Source: Candidatus Poseidoniales archaeon
GTDB taxonomy: Archaea > Thermoplasmatota > Poseidoniia > Poseidoniales > Poseidoniaceae
Length of the DNA: 10,169 nucleotides
Assembly (NCBI GenBank): GCA_012959845.1
Contig: DUCL01000227.1
Coordinates: forward strand, 1,352-11,520
Direction of reading: 5' to 3'
A model generated the notes under the pieces. It was not told the DNA's origin and did not search any database. It was given only the letters and a program-made list of their open reading frames with translations. The position numbers and the translations under genes are program-made. Position 1 is the stretch's first letter. The number at the start of each line of letters is the position of its first letter. This document shows positions 1 through 8,397 of this stretch, piece by piece.

Positions 1-1028
1 GGAATCCATGCCTCAAGGTCATACTTTCTTGCTGCAACAGTCCCCATATCTCCAGTACAGATATTGACTACCTCGTAATGGATTTGCAAACTATCCCATA
101 AGTCAATACAATTCTGCAACAACTCTTCTTGAATTTCCCATGATTGTTCTGGAGTTGCGAAAATAATTTGTTCAATTTTTGTAAATTGATGGACGCGCCA
201 AATACCTAAGTCGGATTGCCCATGTGAGCCAACTTCTCTTCTGAAACAAGGTGAAACACTTACAATTTTCAAAGGTAATTGGTCCTCAGGAATTGTCTCG
301 TTCATGAACATCGCTGTTAGTGGGTGTTCTGATGTTGCTATCATGTAGAAGTTGTCAGGTTCGACTCCATACATTACGGTTTCAAAGTCAGCCAAGTCAG
401 TAACACCTTCGTAGGCTTCTCGGTTCATCATTGCAGGAGGCTGAACGAAAGTGAAGCCTCGCTGGCGAATGAAATCAACAGCATATTGTTGTAAAGCGAA
501 TTCTAGGCGAGCCAAATCTCCCTTGAGGAAGAAGAAACGTGAACCAACAATCTTTGCAGCACGTTTCAAATCAACCCACTTATTCATTTCAATAAGTTCG
601 TTATGAGTTCGAGCCTCAAAATCAAAACTTGGTTTCTCACCATGAACACTATGCTGTGTATTGCCACTTTCATCAGCACCTACTGGAACATCTGGATGAA
701 GAATATTTGGAATTGTCATGCGAATTTTATCTCTTGCTGCTAAAGCATCATCAGTTGCGGTTTCAGCAGAACTTATTTTTTCACCTAAGTCTGCAACTTG
801 CGCCTTTATCTTCTCAGCCCCATCACGGTTTCCAGACTTCATCGCTTCTCCAATACCACGAGCTGCGACATTCTTTTGTTGCCTTAGTTGATTGGTTTGA
901 TGTTGTAAATCTCTCCATTGCTTGTCTAAATCAATCACTTGTTGAATTTTGTCATGTGGAATGCCACGCTTATCGTGATCTGCAATAATCACTTGTGGTT
1001 TTTCCCTAAACAAAGTAATATCAAGCAT
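1..1028 (-). CDS. serS: Seryl-tRNA synthetase, C-terminal part cut off by the window edge
   Basis: This cytoplasmic class II aminoacyl-tRNA synthetase activates serine with ATP and charges tRNA-Ser. The protein begins MLDITLFREKPQ, the usual start of the bacterial-type SerRS also found in many archaea. About residues 30-100 form the long antiparallel coiled-coil arm that grips the tRNA-Ser variable arm. TSE at 232-234 matches the serine-binding TxE motif, and FRRE at 262-265 is class II motif 2. Just before the edge comes the conserved stretch CTGDMG followed by AARKYDLEAW. About 342 residues are present of the usual ~425, so motif 3 and the C-terminus lie outside the window. The ATG at 1028 has GGTGA (1037-1033) 4 bases upstream, and this site contains the TGA stop of the preceding membrane protease gene. 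The two genes are therefore probably cotranscribed and translationally coupled. It is not the rare methanogen-type SerRS. The identification is very secure. Confidence 0.97.
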   Translation of the reverse strand, partial: MLDITLFREKPQVIIADHDKRGIPHDKIQQVIDLDKQWRDLQHQTNQLRQQKNVAARGIGEAMKSGNRDGAEKIKAQVADLGEKISSAETATDDALAARDKIRMTIPNILHPDVPVGADESGNTQHSVHGEKPSFDFEARTHNELIEMNKWVDLKRAAKIVGSRFFFLKGDLARLEFALQQYAVDFIRQRGFTFVQPPAMMNREAYEGVTDLADFETVMYGVEPDNFYMIATSEHPLTAMFMNETIPEDQLPLKIVSVSPCFRREVGSHGQSDLGIWRVHQFTKIEQIIFATPEQSWEIQEELLQNCIDLWDSLQIHYEVVNICTGDMGTVAARKYDLEAWI

Positions 1029-1032
1029 TATT

Positions 1033-3228
1033 TCACCAACTAATTCCGAAACTAAACAATGATGTTCCTATGAAGAATAATCCCGCTATGATATATCCTA
1101 AGATAGCACCGCCATTTAGCAGAGGCAATCCCGCTTGTGCCTTTCCTTGGGCGACGAAATACATCAATGCCGCATATCCACATAGGCCACCGACCAATGC
1201 ACCAAGTGCAACCGGCATTGCTACCGATTCGTCGAGCCATTGAGCGCAAGATAGAACTAACATTCCTGGGAAAATTACATCGCCAAGACCCATAAACATC
1301 GCTTCTCCGCCATTGTTCTTGGCTGCAGATTTGGCAGGTTTGGTTTTGGAAGATGTTTGAGCAGGTATCTCTCCACCCTTGTCACTAATCTGTACCGTAC
1401 TATCTTTGAATGAATATCCTTTGTCTTGTGGTGCAACCAACAGGATTGGTAGTCGTAAACCAATCATAGTATCTGCCAGTTCGAGCATATGCTTAGATTT
1501 GTAGACAGCCCATGCGTCGTATGCCGCTGCCGCAACCATGAAAATGATGATAAGAGAAGGAACGAATGCAACTCCGAGCATTACTATTACTCCAGAACCA
1601 ACCAATATTCCTACGGTGTTAACCACATACCATTCGCTATGGACATATAACAAAATCATTAATGCAATAGCAACAATCAATCCAGCCAAAAACGGTCCAT
1701 CATACAGTTGTAATCCCTCTAATTCCATCATTTCACCAGTAACCTGCCCGTGTTTGGCTATAGTTCCATCCACATCATAGAGCGCTACAAATTGAGAACT
1801 GTTTTCCGATTCATCAATGAAATATCCTGCTGTGAAATCATCATCGACTGGGAAAGAGATTCTATTTTTTAGTAAAGTTCCATGTAGCCAGTGTGCTGTA
1901 TCACCTGTGGTGATGAGCATATCTGTATAACCGGATGTATCCAAGTCGGTTAATCTAACAGATTGAATTGTATCGGAAAAATCCATCAAATGCATACTAG
2001 TTTGTTCTTCAACCTCAACCTCTGCCGATTGATTCCATTCAAATCCAAGTACATCGCCATTTTCTTCACCAAGTAGAATAAATCCAGTATTAGCACTTGC
2101 ATTTTCCATAGTTACATCAGACCAAGGGGAGTGTCCGAAATCAAAACTAGTATAATTTCCAGTTGAATTTCTCACAAATGCAGCAGTTGCAGGCTCAATA
2201 ACCCCCACTACCGGCTGATGTTCATTTGTTTCTTCTAACTCAATAATGCATAGTTGTGTTGCAGTGCTGATAAGCAATCTATCCTCAGAAATTACTTCAG
2301 AATATAGTATATCTCCATCCACATTGAGATTGGTTGGTAAAGCCCATACCCCCTGAGGTCCCGGTGAAAGTACATCTCCAAAAACTCTGTAATGGAACAT
2401 TGTACCCTCATTGGCTATTAGATACATCGAATCATCAATTTGCACCGCTAAAGAGCAACCAGTATGCATATTTGGAAGGGAAACCAACTGTTCTCCATCG
2501 TAAGCATGACAAGCATAAGTGTTCAATTTTTCACCAGTATCAATGTCGACAGTCCAAATCCAAACACCGTTGGTAAATGTTGCAATATTGTCACTTAGTA
2601 CAACCCTTGTTTCTCCTATATCATTACCAGGGGCTCGCTGTTGTTCAACCTGCCAAACCGGCTCTCCTTCAAACGGTTGGCCTTGCCAATAACTTACAGA
2701 ATCGTTCCAAGGCCCATCGGCTTCACCGGTTAGTTCAGAGGTTAGAAAACCATCCAATCCATATTGAATAAGATAAGATTCACTGGTATTGGTTGAAGCA
2801 GCATCGTATTCAAAAGGTTCAGCATCAAAATCAATCACAAACATATGTGCGAGAGGAACTGTTGTGTACATCAATGCGATTGCCAAAATACCCATTATTC
2901 CATATTTGATAATCCAGTCTTTTTTGTATTTGGCAAGAACTAGAATTGCAGCAGTAAAAATGAATATGAATGTTAATTCAAGTGCGATATATTTGACTTG
3001 AGTTGCTCCAGCCTCTCCAAATGCATGTAATCCTGCTACATCATACCAAGGGCGAATGAAAAGAGCGATTGCGATAGTTATGACAAACATAAATGCCATT
3101 CCTATCATGCCAGACAATTGATCTTTTATAGAATCAAAAAATGATTCATTGCGAAGTTCTCTCTCAACTGCAACGAAATCTTCGGAAACTTTTCGGCCCG
3201 TATTTTCGGGATTATCATCGTCGCTCAT
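1033..3228 (-). CDS. Presenilin/signal peptide peptidase-type (A22) intramembrane aspartyl protease with a large beta-propeller-like outer domain
   Basis: This is a membrane-embedded aspartyl protease of the archaeal presenilin/signal peptide peptidase homologue group (PF06550-like), expected to cut membrane helices or leftover signal peptides. Nine transmembrane segments can be counted: about 41-58, 80-99, 109-130, 513-529, 535-555, 557-576, 643-664, 669-692 and 699-722. The catalytic pair is D571 in YDAWAVYKSKHM (helix 6) and D650 in GLGD (helix 7). LPLLNGG at 701-707 stands for the PAL motif of helix 9. Positive charges (KYKK, and the Lys-rich 602-639 loop) put the N-terminus and the 6-7 loop in the cytosol. 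The unusual part is residues ~133-512, an outer loop of about 380 residues with repeated beta-strand stretches. Examples are GVWIWTVDIDTGEKL and a calcium-type DLDTSGYTD (428-436) resembling FG-GAP repeats. It also has seven N-x-S/T sites and three cysteines (240, 258, 327). Usual archaeal homologues are about 300-350 residues. Family assignment is firm, while the propeller fold and substrate are inference. Confidence 0.88.
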   Translation of the reverse strand: MSDDDNPENTGRKVSEDFVAVERELRNESFFDSIKDQLSGMIGMAFMFVITIAIALFIRPWYDVAGLHAFGEAGATQVKYIALELTFIFIFTAAILVLAKYKKDWIIKYGIMGILAIALMYTTVPLAHMFVIDFDAEPFEYDAASTNTSESYLIQYGLDGFLTSELTGEADGPWNDSVSYWQGQPFEGEPVWQVEQQRAPGNDIGETRVVLSDNIATFTNGVWIWTVDIDTGEKLNTYACHAYDGEQLVSLPNMHTGCSLAVQIDDSMYLIANEGTMFHYRVFGDVLSPGPQGVWALPTNLNVDGDILYSEVISEDRLLISTATQLCIIELEETNEHQPVVGVIEPATAAFVRNSTGNYTSFDFGHSPWSDVTMENASANTGFILLGEENGDVLGFEWNQSAEVEVEEQTSMHLMDFSDTIQSVRLTDLDTSGYTDMLITTGDTAHWLHGTLLKNRISFPVDDDFTAGYFIDESENSSQFVALYDVDGTIAKHGQVTGEMMELEGLQLYDGPFLAGLIVAIALMILLYVHSEWYVVNTVGILVGSGVIVMLGVAFVPSLIIIFMVAAAAYDAWAVYKSKHMLELADTMIGLRLPILLVAPQDKGYSFKDSTVQISDKGGEIPAQTSSKTKPAKSAAKNNGGEAMFMGLGDVIFPGMLVLSCAQWLDESVAMPVALGALVGGLCGYAALMYFVAQGKAQAGLPLLNGGAILGYIIAGLFFIGTSLFSFGISW

Positions 3229-3274
3229 AGCAGATGCGAGTTAGGGCTTGCATATGACTCTCTCTCTCAAAACA

Positions 3275-3292
3275 TTCCCCCTAAAGGGGGAA
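3275..3292. other. Perfect 7-bp hairpin in the spacer before the A22 protease gene
   Basis: TTCCCCC and GGGGGAA pair around a TAAA loop in the 103-base spacer between the dCMP deaminase stop and the A22 protease start. On the minus strand the stem is followed by TGTTTTGAG and then an 11-base GA repeat (3268-3258). It could end transcription from the deaminase gene or fold in the leader of the protease mRNA. The T-run is short, and archaeal termination usually depends on oligo-T rather than on a stem, so the role is uncertain. Confidence 0.45.
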
Positions 3293-3331
3293 AACACAGT
3301 CTCTTTAACTATTCAAAATGGTTTCAAAAAA

Positions 3332-3808
3332 CTAATTTTGACTTCTCGGGTCCTTGGGACCATCGGTACTTTGAATCTCAACACCATGTGAAGTCAGATA
3401 GCCAATACCATTTTCTCCCATGAAACCACCATCAACAATAATCACCTTTGAAATTCCGCAATGATGAATCAATTTTGCACACATCATACAAGGTTCGCCA
3501 GTAACGATTAGCCATGCACCATTAGTAGAGACGCCATTGGCAGCAGCATTACAAATCAAATTCATTTCAGCATGATGGCAACCGATTTCAACCCTTGTTC
3601 CTGAAACTATATCTTGGCTGTCCCTCAAGCATTCTTCACCTCCACAAAGGCGTCCTCCGCCTCGTGGTCCACCATTGTAGCCATCCATCAAAATTACATT
3701 TCTCGCAGGGTCAACCAATAATGCACCGAATTTTCTGCGAGGGCAATTTGAAGCCTCAGCCAAAGCTAAGCACTGTTGTATCCGGATTGCCAAATGCTTG
3801 TCCTTCAT
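3332..3808 (-). CDS. Deoxycytidylate (dCMP) deaminase-like zinc enzyme
   Basis: This enzyme of the cytidine/deoxycytidylate deaminase fold probably turns dCMP into dUMP, the precursor of dTMP, in the cytosol. Numbering from the ATG at 3808 (158 residues), HAE at 79-81 supplies a zinc ligand and the proton-shuttling glutamate. PCMMC at 106-110 supplies the two zinc cysteines (C107, C110). An upstream YNGGP motif is typical of dCMP deaminases. Further cysteines at 22, 56, 60 and 77 could hold a second, structural zinc, as in some family members. The ATG at 3808 is preferred over a TTG at 3820 because GGTGA (3817-3813) lies 4 bases before the ATG, while the TTG has no ribosome binding site. The gene follows folC by 35 bases, which fits a shared role in dTMP synthesis. 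Related deaminases act on other cytidine derivatives, so the substrate is likely but not proven. Confidence 0.87.
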   Translation of the reverse strand: MKDKHLAIRIQQCLALAEASNCPRRKFGALLVDPARNVILMDGYNGGPRGGGRLCGGEECLRDSQDIVSGTRVEIGCHHAEMNLICNAAANGVSTNGAWLIVTGEPCMMCAKLIHHCGISKVIIVDGGFMGENGIGYLTSHGVEIQSTDGPKDPRSQN

Positions 3809-3843
3809 ACCCTCACCCAATCATTGCTAACACTATTCTTCTT

Positions 3844-5127
3844 TCATCTCTTCGCTAGTAAACTTAGGTCATCATCGCTGTCGAGAAATAGCAAACCGAG
3901 AATGTTGCCTTGCAAATAAATAGAGCCAAGACTGACGATTAGGCCAACATCATACGCTTCTTCTTCCTCTAAAATAGCCAGTGCACTTTCAGGATATTCC
4001 ACAGCGGAAATATCACAATCAATGCCCATGAAGTAATTCATCAATTGTTGAGGTTCAACACCAGGGTATCTTCCACCCTGTGGTGCGGTGACAATGATTT
4101 GACGAGGTGGATTTTTTTGGCAATATTCTAGCAATGGGGCAACAAATTTGTCCATTTCTTGTTGCGGTGACGATGCAAAAATCAATGACCATACTTGTGT
4201 TTTGTAAGTTTCAATAATATTTGCAACCTCCGGCATCACCCGTTCCATCCCACTTGGATTATGAGCGCCTTCGAGTAAGAATTCATGGCCACCTGTTTTT
4301 GCAGCAGGAATAAATTGCATTCGAGCAGGCCAGCGAATTGAATTTTTTGCTTGCCAAACATTTGATGTATCCATTCCATTTCGTTTCAATGCTTGATCTA
4401 CAAGGATTGCAGCCTCTTGCCGCGTGGTAACCATCGGGGGTATCTCAACAAATATTGGTTGAGCCGGTAACGGAGTTTCACCAAGTTCTATGTTTCCAGC
4501 AGATTGACATTCTTCACACATGGCAGATTTTACTTCATCGTTTTCAGGGTCGCGAATAATTATTTTAATCCCTGGTCTTGCTATTGCAACCTTCTCTTTA
4601 GCGATTTTACAAATATCGTCACCTAAGATTTCTGTATGCTCAGCCGAAATAGAAGTGATGATACAGGTATCTGCCGGAGCAGTTCTAGTTGCATCAAGTC
4701 TGCCTCCCAAGCCTGTTTCCAAAATCAATACATCGATATTATGGCTTGATGCAGTTACCATTGCACAAAGGTATGTTATTTCAAAAAAAGTCAAATCAAT
4801 CTTAGGCTCTTCTTGACTAATCTGCATTACTTCTGCCAATGCGCTATCAAATAAGTCACTGGCAATAGGCTTTCCATTTATTCTAATTCTTTCTTCAATT
4901 TTGCTGACATGTGGGGATGTAAACAATACGCTTGAATGGCCAGAGAGTTGTAATGCGGCTGCTAGTATTGCACAAGTAGTTCCTTTTCCATTGCTTCCTG
5001 CAACATGGAAAATGTGGGTGTTATCAAAATGAAGATTCAATCGGTTTAATGCCTGTTTTGTATTTGGCAAACCCAAAGCCATCCCTTTGGATTTAGAGGA
5101 ATTGAGCCATTGGCGAACCTCTTCCAT
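3844..5127 (-). CDS. folC: Folylpolyglutamate synthase / dihydrofolate synthase
   Basis: This cytosolic Mur-ligase-family enzyme uses ATP to add glutamate to folates, and in many organisms it also joins glutamate to dihydropteroate. The 427 residues match the usual length. AGSNGKGTT at 43-51 is the P-loop. SPH at 71-73 begins the conserved segment before ERIRING. LETGLGGRLDATR at 136-148 is the family signature, followed by SAEHTEILGD (161-170) and AKEKVAI (176-182). K179 in that last stretch aligns with the carbamylated lysine of characterised enzymes. The C-terminal domain carries LEGAHNPSG at 285-293, where most homologues have LDGAHNP, a conservative change. The ATG at 5127 has only a weak purine stretch (GGGGCAG) upstream. 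The 131-base spacer behind lhr leaves room for its own promoter. Whether it makes dihydrofolate, polyglutamates or both cannot be told from the sequence. Confidence 0.94.
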   Translation of the reverse strand: MEEVRQWLNSSKSKGMALGLPNTKQALNRLNLHFDNTHIFHVAGSNGKGTTCAILAAALQLSGHSSVLFTSPHVSKIEERIRINGKPIASDLFDSALAEVMQISQEEPKIDLTFFEITYLCAMVTASSHNIDVLILETGLGGRLDATRTAPADTCIITSISAEHTEILGDDICKIAKEKVAIARPGIKIIIRDPENDEVKSAMCEECQSAGNIELGETPLPAQPIFVEIPPMVTTRQEAAILVDQALKRNGMDTSNVWQAKNSIRWPARMQFIPAAKTGGHEFLLEGAHNPSGMERVMPEVANIIETYKTQVWSLIFASSPQQEMDKFVAPLLEYCQKNPPRQIIVTAPQGGRYPGVEPQQLMNYFMGIDCDISAVEYPESALAILEEEEAYDVGLIVSLGSIYLQGNILGLLFLDSDDDLSLLAKR

Positions 5128-5227
5128 TGTCTGCCCCGTGTAACTGCTTAGTGGTATGTCTCATAGCATCTTTGGCTAATTATCTTCAAGCAAGGGAAAT
5201 AATGGTAAATATTGAGATGATATTTTC

Positions 5228-5255
5228 CAATTGAAAACTTAATTTCGCAATTGAA
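5228..5255. repeat. Two CAATTGAA copies spaced 20 bases apart
   Basis: CAATTGAA occurs at 5228-5235 and again at 5248-5255, exactly 20 bases apart, which is close to two helical turns. Each copy contains the palindrome CAATTG. They sit in the AT-rich spacer just after the lhr stop and about 100 bases upstream of folC. They could be an operator or part of a promoter region. With AT-rich sequence this short, chance is also possible. Confidence 0.3.
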
Positions 5256-5258
5256 TAA

Positions 5259-8200
5259 TTACTGCCAAAAGCGGCGGGTTCTTGCATATTCAACTTCGGC
5301 TTTGTGAATCATGTGCAATAGGGAATCTTGGTCATTAGGACGAACTTTCCTCAATACTCGTTGAGCGGTTGCCTCTCCAATCCCTCTGCCCATCAAACAT
5401 AGAATCGCATCATAACCTCTACTCGCAACAGTAGTTGCGTTCTTCATCATACGTCCTTCATCCTTAGGATCGGTTGAATTAACCCATTCCTCAAGCATTT
5501 TTTGCATTCCTTCTCTCGCACAAGCCATCATTCGCCCTTTGCACTTCAAACATATTTTTGCACCATCCATCTCTTTGTATCTGGCAACTCTAAATCTTCT
5601 AATCGCTTTACATTTTAAGCAACATAATACTGCTCTTTCATTCTCTAGTCTTAGTTTCAATCTGGCCCTTACTGCAGCGTTATCCCAATTCGGCAATAGC
5701 ATATCACGGCTATTGTGGCTTGAGATTCCCAAAGGTCCAGTTGCAGTTATTTCAATATCGATTAACCCAGATTGAATAGCATGAATAATATCTCTTGCTC
5801 CTTCAACATCCATTCTCTCATGGAATAATTTGCCAAGAACTTCTTCCATTACTACTGTGCCACGATATTTCTTCAACAATGCTTGCAAATTTATTTTTCT
5901 CGGATCAACACCATGCCTCAGTATTGCGAAAGTTTTGGCAACTTGGGCGAACCTCCATCGCACTTGGCGAGAATTTGGCAATGTTACACTCAGAAGTCCA
6001 GCGATTGCATCCGGAGGAGTATCCATCAACCAATTTAGGAAATCACGCCCGTTAACACTTGATACTTGCAGTGAGATTCTTGTTGGCTCGACCACCAATC
6101 TTCCCCAACCACCAGATTTTGTGCTTGCCATCGCTAGCAAAAATTGGCCAATCGCTTCATTGATTCTTGAACCATTACAGCAATTGATTACCACCGCATC
6201 ATCTCTTTCTTCAATGGTTATTTTCCGGTCGGTAGGAAGGTGCCCGGTTGCTTCAATATGCTCTCTAATCGCCTCACTGAGTAAACTCATTGCCTCACCA
6301 TCAATTGGATGCTCAGACAATTTTGAATCACGTTGTGCAAAGATGCTATTAACATCTAATCCAACTTGATTTTCACTATCTTCTTCCTCATCTTCGACTC
6401 CTTCAAGCAAATTCAAATCTTCAGCAATCAATTGGCGAAGACGACCTATATCTCTTGCAACTTCTTTTGGTACCGGCGGTAATTCTCCAGTCCATTGAGG
6501 TGCATGGGCTTGGTCGGTAACAGGAGTTACCAGCAATTCTGATTTTTCAGAGTCTGCATCGATGATTAGCCAGGTTCTTCCAGCCATTACGAAACGCCTT
6601 GGAGAGCCATCATCATCTTCACCAGAATCATTTAGACTTAGCACGAAAGCCTCATCTACGCTTCCTAAACTTGACCTTGTCACAGCATCACGAACTCGGT
6701 ATTTTTGTTTGTCAGGAATCATTGAAAGATGGTTTGTGACCCATTGGCGTGTTCTTCCAGCAGTTGAGATCCAACCCTTGGCGAATCGTTTAGGGACTTT
6801 TACACTGAGATTCTTTATCGCATCTGGGATTTCCTCTTCTGGTACTGTGTATAGTGGCCTCTCTTCAGGTAATTCTTCACCTATTGCTAACGCTTCAATC
6901 CGAGCGAGTTCATAGATGGTTTTTGGCCATCTATACCAAGCCACTTCGGCAGGATTGGTGCAAATTTTTACTACCCATCCATCGGATAATATTTTTGCAA
7001 TATTTTCAGTATCTTCTTCTCTCCATCGTTCAAATTGGCTACTATTGGCAATGCTTGTTGTGATATCACAAATAGGTACAGCTCCGAATGAATGTGCCAT
7101 CAAAACGATTTGATTTGCTGCAACAGAATATGGCATATCTCTCCATTCAATAGGTTCAATTTTCCCCTCCATTGCTCGCCTAGCAATGACAGCAGCCTCT
7201 GCGATATCATCTGCATTCCATGATAGTAAATGGCCCCGTCCTAATCCGCCCAAACGATGGTCTGCTCGGCCAACACGTTGTAACATTGAATCAACAGAAC
7301 GCGGGCTTTTCATTTGCACAATGCGATTGATTTTTCCAACATCTATTCCCAATTCCAAACTGGATGTGCATACTAGACCAGATAAGTTTCCTTCGCGTAA
7401 ATCATCTTCCATTTTTTGCCGAGTTTTAGTGGCTAAGGAGCCATGATGAACGCCAATAGATAGGTCGGGTGCCATACTTGACAATCTGCTAGCAATCGTT
7501 TCAGCATCGTTTCTAGAATTGACGAAAACTAAGCAAGGTGGGTCCTTTCTCAAGATTTTTATCAATCTGCGATATGTTGAATGTTCTCTTGGTGACTGAA
7601 TTGCTAATTCCATACAACCAATTTCATCTTCGTCAGTTGCAGGTTCAGCCTCTACTGTTAATTTGGTATCTCTATGGCCCATTGCGACAACCGCTTTACC
7701 TTTATTTGGTGAAAGCCATTGTGCGACTTGTTCAGGGTTTCCAACTGTAGCAGATAATCCAATTTTTTGTATCGGATTGCCCGTCATCATCTGCAATCGA
7801 GACAACCCGATATTCAATTGCCAGCCTCTTTCACTTGCGGCCAAATCATGGACTTCATCGATGATTACAGCCTTTACAGTAGTCAATAGTTTTCTCAGAT
7901 TTTTTCCAGTGAACATCAGTTGGAATGTTTCTGGCGTTGTTACCAATAGGTGTGGTGGTTTACGCACTTGTTTGGCTCTTTCACTTTGTGTGGTATCGCC
8001 ATGGCGCAAACCAATTTTTAGTCCGACCGCTTCAGCGATTTCGGCCAATCTTCGGTCAATATCCCGATTCAATGCTCGCAGTGGAGTGATGTATATCACT
8101 GCTAATGGACCCCAATCCTCTTCTAAACAACGATGCAGAATCGGCAATACTGCAGATAGTGTTTTTCCAGAACCAGTAGGTGCAATGATGATTCTATCCT

Positions 8201-8312
8201 CGCCGGACATTATTTCTGGTAGTGCTATTTGTTGTACTGGAGTAGGTTTCCACCCTCGAGTTTTCAGTGCTTCTGTCAATTTAGGATGTAGGGTGGAAAA
8301 TACGTTTGACAT
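5259..8312 (-). CDS. lhr: Lhr-family superfamily 2 ATP-dependent helicase
   Basis: This large helicase motor of the Lhr type acts on DNA or RNA-DNA substrates in repair, and possibly on RNA in archaea. Residues 20-200 form RecA domain 1: Q27 (Q-motif), APTGSGKT 44-51 (Walker A), TPLRALN 76-82, TTPE 125-128, DEVH 152-155 (Walker B) and SAT 187-189. Residues 245-380 form RecA domain 2: VFVNSR 262-267, TSSLELGIDVG 316-326 and QRVGRADHRLG 345-355. The winged-helix region and the Lhr-specific C-terminal region follow. Near the end two CxxC pairs (C898/C901 and C921/C924) look like a zinc ribbon. GRGIGEATAQRVL (975-987) is a helix-hairpin-helix, as in archaeal Lhr proteins. An acidic linker (about 634-648) separates the regions. 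The 1017 residues exceed many archaeal Lhr proteins (about 850-950). The ATG at 8312 follows a strong purine-rich site (GGGGTGGGGAG). The exact substrate cannot be read from sequence. Confidence 0.93.
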   Translation of the reverse strand: MSNVFSTLHPKLTEALKTRGWKPTPVQQIALPEIMSGEDRIIIAPTGSGKTLSAVLPILHRCLEEDWGPLAVIYITPLRALNRDIDRRLAEIAEAVGLKIGLRHGDTTQSERAKQVRKPPHLLVTTPETFQLMFTGKNLRKLLTTVKAVIIDEVHDLAASERGWQLNIGLSRLQMMTGNPIQKIGLSATVGNPEQVAQWLSPNKGKAVVAMGHRDTKLTVEAEPATDEDEIGCMELAIQSPREHSTYRRLIKILRKDPPCLVFVNSRNDAETIASRLSSMAPDLSIGVHHGSLATKTRQKMEDDLREGNLSGLVCTSSLELGIDVGKINRIVQMKSPRSVDSMLQRVGRADHRLGGLGRGHLLSWNADDIAEAAVIARRAMEGKIEPIEWRDMPYSVAANQIVLMAHSFGAVPICDITTSIANSSQFERWREEDTENIAKILSDGWVVKICTNPAEVAWYRWPKTIYELARIEALAIGEELPEERPLYTVPEEEIPDAIKNLSVKVPKRFAKGWISTAGRTRQWVTNHLSMIPDKQKYRVRDAVTRSSLGSVDEAFVLSLNDSGEDDDGSPRRFVMAGRTWLIIDADSEKSELLVTPVTDQAHAPQWTGELPPVPKEVARDIGRLRQLIAEDLNLLEGVEDEEEDSENQVGLDVNSIFAQRDSKLSEHPIDGEAMSLLSEAIREHIEATGHLPTDRKITIEERDDAVVINCCNGSRINEAIGQFLLAMASTKSGGWGRLVVEPTRISLQVSSVNGRDFLNWLMDTPPDAIAGLLSVTLPNSRQVRWRFAQVAKTFAILRHGVDPRKINLQALLKKYRGTVVMEEVLGKLFHERMDVEGARDIIHAIQSGLIDIEITATGPLGISSHNSRDMLLPNWDNAAVRARLKLRLENERAVLCCLKCKAIRRFRVARYKEMDGAKICLKCKGRMMACAREGMQKMLEEWVNSTDPKDEGRMMKNATTVASRGYDAILCLMGRGIGEATAQRVLRKVRPNDQDSLLHMIHKAEVEYARTRRFWQ

Positions 8313-8326
8313 ACTCTCCCCACCCC
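8313..8326 (-). promoter_or_regulatory. Ribosome binding site of lhr
   Basis: On the minus strand the bases just before the lhr ATG read GGGGTGGGGAGAGT. The GGTG and GGGGAG parts both resemble the archaeal anti-Shine-Dalgarno complement GGAGGTGAT, and GGGGAG ends 4 bases before the start. This fixes the start at 8312. The rest of the 85-base spacer up to 8397 shows no clear TATA box. Confidence 0.6.
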
Positions 8327-8397
8327 TATGTAGTGGTCTCAGCGCCCACCCTTCTTGAACAAGTCGTTAACAAAAGAGGCGGAAAATGGAAGAATAA

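Noticed and set aside
629..988. Open frame of 119 codons, His/Leu-rich, opposite serS
   Set aside because: It is antisense to the coiled-coil arm of SerRS. The His/Leu/Gln richness is the complement of the Glu/Lys/Gln-rich codons of that arm.
3809..3820. TTG start for the deaminase, four residues longer
   Set aside because: There is no ribosome binding site before the TTG. GGTGA sits 4 bases before the ATG at 3808.
5830..6369. Open frame of 179 codons on the plus strand
   Set aside because: It lies wholly inside lhr on the opposite strand, has no ribosome binding site that stands out, and has low-complexity Ser/Leu-rich content typical of a shadow frame.
7663..8358. Open frame of 231 codons on the plus strand
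   Set aside because: It is antisense to the N-terminal helicase motifs of lhr, gives no recognisable domain, and is explained by the low stop frequency opposite a conserved gene.
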